A DNA stretch of 64,000 nucleotides from JAZDOT01 sp043798355 (GTDB lineage: Bacteria > Patescibacteriota > Gracilibacteria > Peribacterales > Peribacteraceae). Shown piece by piece: positions 21,133 through 29,614 of this stretch. Each line of letters starts with the position of its first letter. Within the stretch, counting starts at the first letter, position 1. Location: positions 1 through 64,000 of the forward strand of contig JAZDOT010000036.1 of assembly GCA_043798355.1 (NCBI GenBank), written 5' to 3'. A program made the position numbers and the translations under genes. Below the pieces are notes generated by a model. It had not been told where the DNA came from and did no database searches. It saw only the letters and a list, made by a program, of their open reading frames with translations.

Positions 21133-22947
21133 ATGGCTCACTCCTCCCATCCTGCGAATCAATCCGCCGATGCCCTCCACAACCTCCGCCACTCCCTCGC
21201 GCACGTCCTTGCGCAGGCCGTTTTGAAATTGTGGCCTGATACGCAGGTCACCATCGGTCCGCCCATAGAGACCGGCTGCTACTACGATTTTCTCTTCACG
21301 AAACCCATCTCCGATGAGGATTTTGCTTCGATCGAAAAAGAGATGCGGAACATCATCGCCGGGGCGCAGAAATTTGAAGTGGAGACGCTTTCTGTTCCCG
21401 ATGCCATCCGCTTCTGGAAGGACCGCGGTCAGGTGTTCAAGGTGGAACTGATCGAAGACCTTGCGAAGGAAGGCGTGACCGAAGTGACGTACTACAAGAA
21501 TATCGATGCACAAGGGAAAGAGATGTTCGTGGACCTCTGTAAGGGCGGACACGTGGAGACGACGAGGGACATCCCGCCGGATGCGTTCAAGATCACGAGT
21601 CTCGCCGGCGCGTACTGGAGGGGAAAAGAGAGCAACCCCCAGCTCACGCGCATCTACGTTGCGGCATTCGGTTCCAAGAAAGAGTTGGAAGACTATTTGA
21701 AGATGATGGAAGAAGCGAAGAAGCGCGATCACCGGAAACTCGGCGAGGAGCTCGATCTCTTCCACTTCGACGAGTCCATCGGCAAAGGCCTTCCGGTATG
21801 GCTCCCGAAAGGGAATATCATCAAGGAAGAACTGGAAAATTGGGCGAAAGAGACCGAGGAGGCATGGGGCTATCAGAGGGTCACGACGCCGATCATCACC
21901 AAGGAGGATCTCTTCATCACATCCGGCCATCTGCCGCTCTACAAGGAGAGCATGTATGCCCCGATCGAGATCGAGAATGATACGTATTACATCAAACCGA
22001 TGAACTGTCCTTTCCACCACAAGTGCTTCGCGGCGCGGCCGAAGAGTTACAAGGAACTTCCGGTTCGCTATGCGGAGTACGGCTGGTGCCATCGCTACGA
22101 GGATTCGGGAAGCCTGTTCGGGCTCATGCGCGTGCGCGGCATGCAGATGAACGATGCGCACATCTACGTTCAGAAGGAACATGCCGTCGAGGAGTTCATC
22201 AAGGTCATCCGCTTGCATGAGTACTACTACAAGGCGCTCGGCATCACGAATTACGAAATGGAGCTGGCACTCCGGGACCCGAAGAAGATGGACAAGTACC
22301 ACGGCGAAGAATCGGACTGGGTGGATGCCGAACGCATGACCATCGAGGCGATGGAGCAATCCGGCGTTCCGTACAAGGTGGTCCATGAAGGAGCCGCGTT
22401 CTACGGTCCCAAGATGGATTTCCAGATCTACTCTTCCATCGGGAGAGCGTTCTCCGCATCGACCAACCAGCTCGATCTCTTTATGGGGAAGCGCTTCAAG
22501 TTGGAATACGTAGACAAAGACGGTCAGCTCAAAACGCCGGCCATCATCCACCGGGCGCCGCTCGGCACGCACGAGCGCTTCATCGGTTTCCTCATTGAAC
22601 ATTTCGCCGGTCACTTCCCGCTCTGGCTCGCTCCCGTGCAGGCTGCCGTCATTCCCGTTGCGGGACCGCACGAGGCGTATGCGCAGGAAATTTTGAAAGC
22701 ATTCGAGGAGAAGAAGATTCGCTGTGAGTTTAAGGATTCCACGGAGTCCCTCGGCAAGCGCATCCGCGAAGGCGAAAAACAGCGCATCCCATACCTGCTC
22801 GTCGTCGGGGATAAAGAAGTCTCCGATCGCTCTCTCGCCGTGCGCAATGTGGTCACGAAGAAGCAGGTGACGGTAGGACTTGCGGACTTTATTACGAAGA
22901 CAGAAGGGGATATCGCAGAGAGGAGGCTGGTGTGTTCGCTCGGGTAG
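21133..22947 (+). CDS. thrS: Threonyl-tRNA synthetase lacking the TGS domain
   Basis: Charges tRNA-Thr. 604 residues. It starts directly with the editing domain (HSLAHVLAQAVLKLWPD, then DLCKGGHVETT and GAYWRG), so the N-terminal ~60-residue TGS domain of the usual enzyme is missing. The class II core is complete: KPMNCPFHHKCF with zinc Cys, YGWCHRYEDSGSLFGL and MRVRGMQMNDAHIY (motif 2), and APLGTHERFIGFL (motif 3), followed by the anticodon-binding domain. The ATG at 21133 fits a -10 box 10 nt upstream; longer frames run into the leader. Confidence 0.95.
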   Translation: MAHSSHPANQSADALHNLRHSLAHVLAQAVLKLWPDTQVTIGPPIETGCYYDFLFTKPISDEDFASIEKEMRNIIAGAQKFEVETLSVPDAIRFWKDRGQVFKVELIEDLAKEGVTEVTYYKNIDAQGKEMFVDLCKGGHVETTRDIPPDAFKITSLAGAYWRGKESNPQLTRIYVAAFGSKKELEDYLKMMEEAKKRDHRKLGEELDLFHFDESIGKGLPVWLPKGNIIKEELENWAKETEEAWGYQRVTTPIITKEDLFITSGHLPLYKESMYAPIEIENDTYYIKPMNCPFHHKCFAARPKSYKELPVRYAEYGWCHRYEDSGSLFGLMRVRGMQMNDAHIYVQKEHAVEEFIKVIRLHEYYYKALGITNYEMELALRDPKKMDKYHGEESDWVDAERMTIEAMEQSGVPYKVVHEGAAFYGPKMDFQIYSSIGRAFSASTNQLDLFMGKRFKLEYVDKDGQLKTPAIIHRAPLGTHERFIGFLIEHFAGHFPLWLAPVQAAVIPVAGPHEAYAQEILKAFEEKKIRCEFKDSTESLGKRIREGEKQRIPYLLVVGDKEVSDRSLAVRNVVTKKQVTVGLADFITKTEGDIAERRLVCSLG

Positions 22948-22960
22948 CTTCTTAGGATGT

Positions 22961-22988
22961 CCCTAGCCTTAGCCTTAACCCTAACCTT
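22961..22988. repeat. Degenerate CCCTAA repeat after thrS
   Basis: CCCTAGCCTTAGCCTTAACC and CTAACC units between thrS and lgt. Confidence 0.7.
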
Positions 22989-23034
22989 TATTCGGTTCGT
23001 GAAACTCCCATAAATCTCTGCTATTCTCTCCGCA

Positions 23035-23958
23035 ATGTTTGAGGCCTTCGCCATCGGCCCGTTCATCATCTGGACGCGCGTCCTCTTCCTGCTCCTCGGC
23101 ATCATACTTTCGACGGAGTTCTTCATCCGCCTCGCGCGCGGGGCCAATCTATCACTGCAACATATGCAGGAGCATTCCTTGTATTACGGCGGAGCGTTCC
23201 TCCTCGCCGGACGTTTGATCGCCATCATCACGGAGTACCGCGTGTACATCGGCGATCCGCTGCGCATCTTCATCGTGTGGGACGGCGGCTTCAGCTTCCT
23301 CGGGGGCGCCATCGGCATTGCCCTTGTCCTCTTCCTCGTCACGCGTCACTACCGTACTACGTTCCTGCAGTGGCTGGACATCCTCCTCCCGGCCCTCAGC
23401 TTCGGCCTCGCGTTCAGCTGGTTCGGAGAGTTCGCTTCCGGCCATGCCTACGGCATCCCGACCGATATGCCGTGGGGGGTCGTCTATGACACCCTCAACG
23501 TCCGCTACACGGTTCCCATCCATCCCGTGCAGCTCTACTACTCGATTTTCTACTTCATCCTCACGTTCGTCCTCCTCATCGTGCGCAAGTATTCCGGCCG
23601 TGCCGGAGCTGAGACATTGATCGGGATCGTGCTGGCGGCGATCGCCACATTCTTCTTCGAGTACTTCCGCGGCGATTTCAGCATTCCGGTCTTTGCGACA
23701 CAGCTGGATTTTCTCGTGCTCGTCGTCCTCTTCGCGAGTCTCTTTGTCTTCGCGGCCGTCGAGCTGGCGCTCTCCAAGTGGGGAATGATCCTGTATGAGA
23801 CGCTCCTCATTTCCGTCTTCGGCGGCTACATCGTCGTGCGTCCCATGCTGGCCCTTCCCACCTACGAGCTTCGCTTCAGCCAGTTCCTCGCGGTGCTCGC
23901 GCTGTTCGCCACCGTGGTGTATGTGTTGGTGCATCGGAGGAGGTATCCTCATCTTTAG
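23035..23958 (+). CDS. lgt: Prolipoprotein diacylglyceryl transferase
   Basis: Adds diacylglycerol to the Cys of prolipoproteins in the membrane. 307 residues, about seven helices. Visible: VWDGGFSFLGGAIG (family YxGGMSFHGG-like), the AFSWFGEFASGHAYG loop in place of the usual R-x-GNFxNGE signature, and VPIHPVQLYYSIFYF. It diverges from the textbook signature but keeps the order of elements. ATG 23035 is 7 nt after a TATTCT -10 box. Flanked on both sides by telomere-like tracts. Confidence 0.88.
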   Translation: MFEAFAIGPFIIWTRVLFLLLGIILSTEFFIRLARGANLSLQHMQEHSLYYGGAFLLAGRLIAIITEYRVYIGDPLRIFIVWDGGFSFLGGAIGIALVLFLVTRHYRTTFLQWLDILLPALSFGLAFSWFGEFASGHAYGIPTDMPWGVVYDTLNVRYTVPIHPVQLYYSIFYFILTFVLLIVRKYSGRAGAETLIGIVLAAIATFFFEYFRGDFSIPVFATQLDFLVLVVLFASLFVFAAVELALSKWGMILYETLLISVFGGYIVVRPMLALPTYELRFSQFLAVLALFATVVYVLVHRRRYPHL

Positions 23959-23960
23959 TT

Positions 23961-23986
23961 TTTAGGGCTAGGGTTAGGGCTAAGGC
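23961..23986. repeat. Degenerate TTAGGG repeat after lgt
   Basis: TTTAGGGCTAGGGTTAGGGC units immediately after the lgt stop. Confidence 0.75.
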
Positions 23987-24176
23987 CAGATTTTCTTTAT
24001 GAGAGCGATCAGCGAACAGCCTGACGCGTTGCGCGCTCATTGTGGAGATACCGTTCCTGATCGCTGTGCGCTGACCGCTGGTCGCTTCCGTTGCAGCTCT
24101 GACGGCCAATATCGTCCGAGTGCCGACTTCACATGACTTTGACTTCTTCCCCCATTCCCGTTACCGTTCCGCCCTG

Positions 24177-24536
24177 ATGCTTTCATCCTTCTCCCTCCAA
24201 TCCACCCTTGAGCCGTGGCTGCTCCTCCTCGCGGAGGATCCCACGCTCCGTTTCCTGCAGATCGCCCTCGTGCTCGGGAGCGTGATCGCCGTGTTCTTCG
24301 TCTTCTATACGACGCGCGACATCCTCCTGCGGTCGCATTCCCTGGTTGCAACATTTGCCTGCATTCTCCTCGTCGCTGCGCTGCCCCTCGTGGGATTCCT
24401 CCTCTACCTTCTCATCCGTCCAGCAAGGACGGTGAAAGAGCGGGAGATGGAGAGTCTGATCAGGTCACTCGTTGAGAATAATCAGTCTCGCAAGCCAAGT
24501 GCGCCGAAGAAGACGGTGAAGGATCCCTCTGCTTGA
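24177..24536 (+). CDS. Small two-helix membrane protein
   Basis: 119 residues from ATG 24177. Two membrane segments (LQIALVLGSVIAVFFVFY and FACILLVAALPLVGFLLYLL) followed by a basic, charged tail with RPARTVKEREMESLI. The second helix with its P-L-x-G-F-x-x-Y-L-L-x-R-P end resembles the anchor region preceding phospholipase D-type (PLDc_N) domains, but no catalytic domain follows. Function unknown. A 12-nt gap to the next membrane gene suggests an operon. Confidence 0.55.
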   Translation: MLSSFSLQSTLEPWLLLLAEDPTLRFLQIALVLGSVIAVFFVFYTTRDILLRSHSLVATFACILLVAALPLVGFLLYLLIRPARTVKEREMESLIRSLVENNQSRKPSAPKKTVKDPSA

Positions 24537-24547
24537 CCCCTTTTCTC

Positions 24548-24955
24548 ATGAAAGCCTTCCTCTCCTACCTCTTCTGGCCCAACCCCGGGCATACGGTGTA
24601 CCAGAATCCAAAAGTCCTTCTCCTCCTCTGCGCGGGTGCTCTTCTCATCGTCCTCTCCTTCATTTTCCGGGTCTGGCGCAATCATTCTTCCGATGTCGTT
24701 GCCTGCAAACTCAGCCGTTCGTGGTCGGTTTCCTGTTTCTGGTTCGGGATCGTCGCGCTCATCTTGACGGTTTCCCGCGTCGAGCAGATCCAGTTCCTCG
24801 CCATGCGGTTTCTCTGGGTGCTCTGGGGACTCTCTCTGCTCCTGTATGCCGTCATTCAATTCATCTCGTTCCGCAGGCGGTACTATCATGAACTGCCGAA
24901 AGTGGTGTACGAAAACGAGCTGGAGAAGTATCTTCCAAAGAGGAGGAAGCACTGA
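24548..24955 (+). CDS. Unidentified membrane protein
   Basis: 135 residues with three to four membrane helices (LLLLCAGALLIVLSFIF, FWFGIVALILTV, LWVLWGLSLLLYAVI) and a basic C terminus YLPKRRKH. It starts at ATG 24548, 12 nt after the upstream gene's stop. No family recognised; membrane role only. Confidence 0.55.
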   Translation: MKAFLSYLFWPNPGHTVYQNPKVLLLLCAGALLIVLSFIFRVWRNHSSDVVACKLSRSWSVSCFWFGIVALILTVSRVEQIQFLAMRFLWVLWGLSLLLYAVIQFISFRRRYYHELPKVVYENELEKYLPKRRKH

Positions 24956-24977
24956 TACGGTTGAGCGAAGTACGTTC

Positions 24978-25186
24978 TTGACAATCTTATATATTTCTCT
25001 ATTCCCTGTATTAAAGAAGGGAGGTGAAAAATGCCAATTCCTCTTTTTTTGGCGAGCGAACTCAAAATTCGCCTCCGCCGCCAGGCTACGCTTGGCATTG
25101 TATGACCCCCCTGGCCGTTGCCGCGCTCCTGTCCCGACCGGGACCGTCTGTCACTCGGAGCCAGCGAGTAGCGACCAGGGGGGTTG
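24978..25186 (+). ncRNA. Candidate structured transcript with a Shine-Dalgarno-led mini-ORF
   Basis: Promoter TTGACA (24978-24983), 16-bp spacer, TATTCC (25000-25005). A strong Shine-Dalgarno AGGGAGGTG (25018-25026) precedes a 24-codon ORF (25031-25105), then a long nested hairpin whose outer stem is CCCCCCTGG (25106-25114) / CCAGGGGGG (25175-25183), followed by TTGCTTT. The arrangement resembles an attenuator or a small-protein gene with terminator; no known RNA family is recognised. Confidence 0.45.
25031..25105 (+). CDS. 24-residue mini-ORF with strong ribosome binding site
   Basis: The peptide starts MPIPLFLASELK and contains an Arg-rich patch (IRLRRQ). Its Shine-Dalgarno is the strongest seen in the window, where most genes have none. 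The stop codon TGA abuts the large hairpin. It may be a leader peptide for the gene at 25284 or a small protein of its own. Confidence 0.4.
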   Translation: MPIPLFLASELKIRLRRQATLGIV

Positions 25187-25283
25187 CTTTATATGGAGAA
25201 TATTTTGAAATTTCTCCGGCATGTTCTTTTTGCATGCTGGCAGCTTGACGATACTTTCAAAAACTAGGAACATCACCGTTCCT

Positions 25284-26162
25284 ATGCCCCTAAAACATGC
25301 GACAGAGACCCGTCTCGTCGCTCTCCTCGCCGGCGTGATGATGCTCACGGGGTTCCTCCTCGCGACACTTCCGGATCTTCCCGAGGGCGTGCTCCCGTGG
25401 GGGCTCCTCTTCCTCCTGACTGTTCTCTACCCGCTGTCCCTCTTCCGACTCCTGAAGCGCACACGGGCCGACTATCCGTTCCGATGGTTGCACTGGTTTC
25501 CTGCATGCATCGTCATCCTGTGGTTCATCCTCTCTTTTGCTGCACTCTTCTCGCCGATCATGGCAATGATGGCGGATATCCTCTCCTTCGGATTCGTCCT
25601 TCCGCTCGTGTGCATCGGCATCCTGCTGCTTGTTCTCTTCTGCCTGCGCGTGCTTCGGCGGCGTGCAGAGCGCATCGTGATCGTTTCTCTCCTCTTCGTT
25701 CCGTTCACTGCGCTTGCTTGGATAAGCGAGGTGCAGTTTCCCGTGGACCGGACGGTTGCAGGGGTTCTCTGGAGAGGGGAGTGGTGGAAGGAAATCGGAG
25801 AGCGCATGCTCACGGGATCCGGCGGGCGCATGGTTGCCGTCAGGGAGGAAACGGAGAAGAACCTTGAGCCCTCCACGGACAAAGGCGAGAATGCGTGGAG
25901 GGACAGGCTGAGAGTCTTCGAGCGCCGTCGACAGCGCATCGAACGGTCGAAGAATCCCCTCGACCATTCGGTACTGCCCCCCCCCGGGATGGCGGGACGG
26001 GAAACTCTGCTGACGGGAACGGGCAGGGAGATGAGCCAGATCTCGTCGCTCCCCAGCCGTCTGCCGGGGTCGGGACCGGAGTTGGCCGGTTTCCTCATCG
26101 GATTTGTGAGCGTGTATGCGGGGGTGCTGCATGATCGCTCTCGCAGACGAGTCGGCAATTGA
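25284..26162 (+). CDS. Unidentified membrane protein with four helices and charged tail
   Basis: 292 residues from ATG 25284. Four N-terminal membrane helices (for example LVALLAGVMMLTGFLLA, LLFLLTVLYPLSLF, LPLVCIGILLLVLFCL), then a long hydrophilic region rich in Arg and Glu (RLRVFERRRQRIERS) and a final hydrophobic stretch ELAGFLIGFVSVYAG. No family or catalytic motif recognised. It lies after the candidate structured leader at 24978-25186, which may control it. Confidence 0.5.
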   Translation: MPLKHATETRLVALLAGVMMLTGFLLATLPDLPEGVLPWGLLFLLTVLYPLSLFRLLKRTRADYPFRWLHWFPACIVILWFILSFAALFSPIMAMMADILSFGFVLPLVCIGILLLVLFCLRVLRRRAERIVIVSLLFVPFTALAWISEVQFPVDRTVAGVLWRGEWWKEIGERMLTGSGGRMVAVREETEKNLEPSTDKGENAWRDRLRVFERRRQRIERSKNPLDHSVLPPPGMAGRETLLTGTGREMSQISSLPSRLPGSGPELAGFLIGFVSVYAGVLHDRSRRRVGN

Positions 26163-26200
26163 TAATCGCAATTGATAATTGATAATTGATAATTGATAAT
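26157..26200. repeat. Tandem AATTGATAAT repeat
   Basis: Four to five copies of AATTGATAATTG between two genes. Similar tracts occur at 3500-3545 and 46124-46206. Confidence 0.75.
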
Positions 26201-26240
26201 GCGAAGGAATTATCCATTATTCATTTTTCTTCCTCTTCTG

Positions 26241-27524
26241 ATGTCTACAATCAAACAATTGCATGCACGGCAAATCCTCGATTCCCGCGGCACGCCCACG
26301 GTTGAAGTGGATTGTCTTCTCTCCGACGGCTCGTTCGGGCGTGCCGCCGTTCCATCCGGCGCTTCTACAGGGAAGCACGAAGCCGTGGAGCTCAGGGACG
26401 GCGATCCTAAGAAGTTCGGTGGAAAGGGCGTACTGAAAGCGGTTGCGAATGTGAATACCGTCATTCTTCAGGCTGTACAGGGGAAGTCATTCGATCAGCG
26501 TTCATTCGATACGGCACTCATCGCGCTGGATGGGACAGAAAACAAAGCGAAACTCGGGGCAAATGCGACTCTGGGTGCCTCCCTCGGCTTCGCGCGTGCG
26601 GTAGCTGCCAGCCGCAAACAGCCGATGTACGAATATTTCCATGGTCTTTCCTCCACTCCGTACGATTACTGCCTGCCCGTTCCGATGGTACTGGTGCTCG
26701 AGGGGGGCAAGCATGCCGATGACAGCTCCGATTTTCAGGAATTCATGGTGATGCCGGTCGGGGCGCCGAGTTTTGCGGAGGCTCTGAGGTGGGGGGATGA
26801 GATCTATCAGGCGATTGCGAAAGTGCTCAAGAAGGAAGGATTCAACATCAATGTCGGATTCGAAGGGGCCTACGGACCGAATCTTGGTAGCAATGGAAAA
26901 GTGGTGGAGGTCATCCTCGAAGGGATCAAGGTGGCGGGGTATCAGGCAGGAAAGGATGTCGCTATCGCGCTCGATGCCGCTGCGAGCGAGTTCTTCTCCG
27001 ACGGAGCGTACCGGCTGGAGCGGGAGAAGAGGACGGTAACGAGTGCGGGATTGGTCGATTTTTACACCGAGTGGTCACGGAAGTACCCCATCGTCTCGCT
27101 CGAAGACGGGTTGGCGGAAGACGATTGGGATGGCTGGAAGCTCCTACAGCAGAAGCTCGGCGGAACCGTGCAGATCGTTGGCGATGATCTGTTCGTGACG
27201 AATGTGAAACGGCTCAAGCGTGGCATCGAGGAGAAGGCGGCGAATTCCATCCTCATCAAACTCAATCAGATCGGGACGGTTACCGAAACTGTCGATGCCG
27301 TCGAGATGGCGCGCGCCGCCGGATTCACCGCGGTGATTTCCCACCGTTCCGGAGAGACGGAAGACGCTTCTATCGCCGATCTCGTCGTGGGATTGGGGAC
27401 GGGGCAGATCAAGACGGGCGCAACGAGCCGCACCGACCGCGTGTGCAAGTATAACCAGCTCCTCAGAATCGAAGAGGAATTGGGAACCAAGGCGCGGTAT
27501 GCGACGCCGTTTGCGAAGCTGTGA
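26241..27524 (+). CDS. eno: Enolase
   Basis: Converts 2-phosphoglycerate to phosphoenolpyruvate in glycolysis. 427 residues, normal length. Visible: ARQILDSRGTPTVEVD, PSGASTGKHEAVELRDGD, LGANATLGASLGFARA, the Mg-binding YPIVSLEDGLAEDDWDGW and VGDDLFVTNVKRL, KLNQIGTVTETVDA with the catalytic Lys, ISHRSGETEDASIADL, and GQIKTGATSRTDR. ATG 26241 fits the family start; the upstream frame holds AT-rich repeats. Confidence 0.97.
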   Translation: MSTIKQLHARQILDSRGTPTVEVDCLLSDGSFGRAAVPSGASTGKHEAVELRDGDPKKFGGKGVLKAVANVNTVILQAVQGKSFDQRSFDTALIALDGTENKAKLGANATLGASLGFARAVAASRKQPMYEYFHGLSSTPYDYCLPVPMVLVLEGGKHADDSSDFQEFMVMPVGAPSFAEALRWGDEIYQAIAKVLKKEGFNINVGFEGAYGPNLGSNGKVVEVILEGIKVAGYQAGKDVAIALDAAASEFFSDGAYRLEREKRTVTSAGLVDFYTEWSRKYPIVSLEDGLAEDDWDGWKLLQQKLGGTVQIVGDDLFVTNVKRLKRGIEEKAANSILIKLNQIGTVTETVDAVEMARAAGFTAVISHRSGETEDASIADLVVGLGTGQIKTGATSRTDRVCKYNQLLRIEEELGTKARYATPFAKL

Positions 27525-27539
27525 GCGATGAGCTTTGAG

Positions 27540-27806
27540 CTATGAGCTTCGGGCACGGTATCTTGCGCACCACCACTTCTTCATCGGCGGCAGCGACAGA
27601 GTCGAGAGGATGTACGCGATGGGCGGGACGACGGCATTCTGCCACGGGTATGCGTTTCCGATGAGGTACAGGAAGATGACGGCTGTCGCATAGGTGAGGA
27701 GCGCGATCGTGAGGCGCCTACACCAACTTACCTCCCACGCCTTGTCGGCCTCGACGCGCAGGTTTCGTTCGAGGATGGCCTGTATTTGAGAATCCAAGTT
27801 TTCCAT
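27540..27806 (-). CDS. Small two-helix membrane protein
   Basis: 88 residues. A charged N-terminal helix (MENLDSQIQAILERNLRVEADKAWE) leads into a WC-RRLTIALLTYATAVIFLYLI membrane segment, then PWQNAVVPPIAYILSTLSLPPMKKWW. This layout is widespread among small Patescibacterial membrane proteins of unknown function. It ends 15 bp from the enolase stop, convergent with it. Confidence 0.6.
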   Translation of the reverse strand: MENLDSQIQAILERNLRVEADKAWEVSWCRRLTIALLTYATAVIFLYLIGNAYPWQNAVVPPIAYILSTLSLPPMKKWWCARYRARSS

Positions 27807-27886
27807 GCGCTGTCAGTGTACCACTGCTATAGTGCCGCGCAGTCAGCGATGTGTTTCGTAGTTCTTTGGATCATCATTATTGTTCT

Positions 27887-27948
27887 CGGGGCGTAGTTCC
27901 CGGCTTCGTCCCGCATGTGCGGGACTACGCCGTGGCAGGCAGTTGGCT
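27887..27948 (+). repeat. Split partial copy of tRNA-Pro 5' end with palindrome insert
   Basis: CGGGGCGTAGTTC (27887-27899) equals the 5' end of tRNA-Pro; a 41-bp insert (27900-27940) contains GTCCCGCATGTGCGGGAC and ends GTGGCAGGC; AGTTGGCT (27941-27948) resumes the tRNA sequence. It starts exactly 100 bp before the real tRNA. Confidence 0.85.
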
Positions 27949-27986
27949 CCGTATTTATTGCTCTTTGGTTCTATCATGATCATCTT

Positions 27987-28063
27987 CGGGGCGTAGTTCA
28001 GTTGGCTAGAACGCTTGCATGGGGTGCAAGAGGTCGCTGGTTCGAGTCCAGTCGCCCCGACCA
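27987..28063 (+). tRNA. tRNA-Pro (GGG)
   Basis: 77 nt with encoded CCA. Acceptor CGGGGCG/CGCCCCG, anticodon stem CTTGC/GCAAG, loop ATGGGGT (anticodon GGG), T-loop TTCGAGT. Its last 18 bp are the left attachment site of the island that follows. Confidence 0.97.
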
Positions 28064-29497
28064 GATCGAAAATTGTGCGCGATTTGCAAGGGCAGCCCAC
28101 CCGCGGCGCGGCTCCCAGCGCAGCGCGTTCCCTTTCAAAAGAAAGTTCGAGCCGATCGTTTTGAGAAATGTTGGATACTTCTCCGGTTCTCCGTCGGAAA
28201 GCAGCATTTTGGCGTCCCTGCTGCGCAGGATGATCTCCCTCATCGGTTCGAGCCAATTGTTACCCCCTCGTTCAGCATCTTTGATCTTCTGCTCGATTTC
28301 GTGCTTGCGGGAGGCGAGAGAATTCTTCTTGGTTACATATTCCTCAGTGCAGAGGATGCCTTCGAGTCGGAGATCGAGCAGCTTCTCCAATTTTTTCTCA
28401 ATCTTTTTCTTCTCTCCCCGTAGATGCTGAACCGCTGTCCGATTCTCTGATTTGTCCTCTGCCTTCTCCGTATCGAGCCTCCTCAACATCTTCTCCGTCC
28501 AGTCATCGGACAGCGAGACCTGTTCGACAATCTTCTTTGCCTGCTCTAACAGTGACTCCTCCCGCAGGTATTTCTTTTCCTCGCACTTTCCTCGTTTCTT
28601 GGTGCAGCGGTAGTAGTGATGGCCTTTCTGCCTCTCTGCGGTGATGGCACAGCCACAGGAGCTACAGTGCGCAAAACCGATGAAGGGGTATTCATGTTTT
28701 CTCTTCCTCTGCTTCTTCGCTCTTCCCGCCATCACCCGCTGCACCTCGTCGAACAGGTCTTTCCTGACGATTGGCTCGAAGCATCCGGGGAAGAATTCGC
28801 CATGAATGCGCATCATCCCGTAGTAGATGTGGTTCTGTAGAAGTTTTTGAATGCCGGACACGGGTAGAGGCTTGCCGCTCACGTTGCGCAGTCCCATGTC
28901 TGCAAGAGCTTGCCGGAGCGAATAGAGAGTGTGATCTCCGGTGACGTAGAGTTCAAAGGCCTTGCGGACGAGTGGCGCTTTCTCCAAGTCATGCTGGATA
29001 TTCCGAGTTTTGGGATTATTGATGTACCCAACGGGAGCGAGTGTCGGCCACTCGCCTCTGCGCAACTTCTGCCTGATTCCGCGCTTCACATTCTCGGAGA
29101 GGTTATCCACGTAGTACTTTGATTGAGAAAACGCGATACTGAGCATGAACTTTCCCTGTGGCGTGTTCTCGAATGTCATCGTTGGGAATTTGAGATCCTT
29201 GAGTTTGCCCGTGTCCAGCATGTGGATGATGCGCCCTCCGTCCACGGAGTTCCGTGCAAGCCTGTCCGGATGCCACGCCAAAATGCCCTCAGCTTCTTCG
29301 TGTACGAGGGTATCCAACATTTCCGCGAACACGGTTCGCCCGGGTTCTTTGGCAGTTTTTGCCTCCTCGAAGGAGGCGACGATTTCCAGTCGTTCTTTTG
29401 TGGCAAATTCACGAAGCTCAGCGATCTGAGCTTCGATGGAAAGAGCTTGTCTCTCTTCACTCTCCGAGGACTTCCGAGCGTAGAGGACGTACTTCAT
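27998..29497 (-). CDS. Large serine recombinase of the tRNA-Pro island
   Basis: 499 residues. N-terminal resolvase domain VLYARKSSESEERQALS with catalytic Ser near residue 10, EGILAWHPDRLARN and FMLSIAFSQSKYYVDNLS; then the recombinase domain (APVGYINNPKTR..), a zinc ribbon CSSCGCAI..YRCTKKRGKC, and a coiled coil. It would catalyse integration and excision of the element. ATG 29497 begins MKYVLYARK; an upstream in-frame ATG lies in repeat DNA. The last ~19 residues (GRLDSNQRPLAPH..) are read antisense through the tRNA-Pro gene, so the functional C terminus depends on the integrated state. Confidence 0.9.
   Translation of the reverse strand: MKYVLYARKSSESEERQALSIEAQIAELREFATKERLEIVASFEEAKTAKEPGRTVFAEMLDTLVHEEAEGILAWHPDRLARNSVDGGRIIHMLDTGKLKDLKFPTMTFENTPQGKFMLSIAFSQSKYYVDNLSENVKRGIRQKLRRGEWPTLAPVGYINNPKTRNIQHDLEKAPLVRKAFELYVTGDHTLYSLRQALADMGLRNVSGKPLPVSGIQKLLQNHIYYGMMRIHGEFFPGCFEPIVRKDLFDEVQRVMAGRAKKQRKRKHEYPFIGFAHCSSCGCAITAERQKGHHYYRCTKKRGKCEEKKYLREESLLEQAKKIVEQVSLSDDWTEKMLRRLDTEKAEDKSENRTAVQHLRGEKKKIEKKLEKLLDLRLEGILCTEEYVTKKNSLASRKHEIEQKIKDAERGGNNWLEPMREIILRSRDAKMLLSDGEPEKYPTFLKTIGSNFLLKGNALRWEPRRGWAALANRAQFSIWSGRLDSNQRPLAPHASVLAN
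28046..28063 (+). other. attL: left attachment repeat at tRNA-Pro 3' end
   Basis: The last 18 bp of tRNA-Pro, including CCA, repeated with one mismatch at 33461-33478. Confidence 0.75.
28058..28135 (+). repeat. 78-bp inverted repeat, copy 1 (recombinase 3' end and att)
   Basis: Exact reverse complement at 29537-29614. It begins within the tRNA-Pro 3' end and covers the last ~25 codons of the recombinase before the tRNA. Confidence 0.9.
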
Positions 29498-29536
29498 GCC
29501 GTCATGGTAGCAAAAAAGTTTGCGGTTGGCGCATGT

Positions 29537-29614
29537 AAAGGGAACGCGCTGCGCTGGGAGCCGCGCCGCGGGTGGGCTGCCCTTGCAAATCGCGCACAAT
29601 TTTCGATCTGGTCG
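29537..29614 (-). repeat. 78-bp inverted repeat, copy 2 (upstream of recombinase)
   Basis: Perfect inverted copy of 28058-28135, so the recombinase gene is bracketed by its own 3' end in opposite orientation. Confidence 0.9.

Noticed and set aside
20995..22671. 558-codon frame antisense to thrS
   Set aside because: Exact shadow of thrS, whose motifs are unambiguous.
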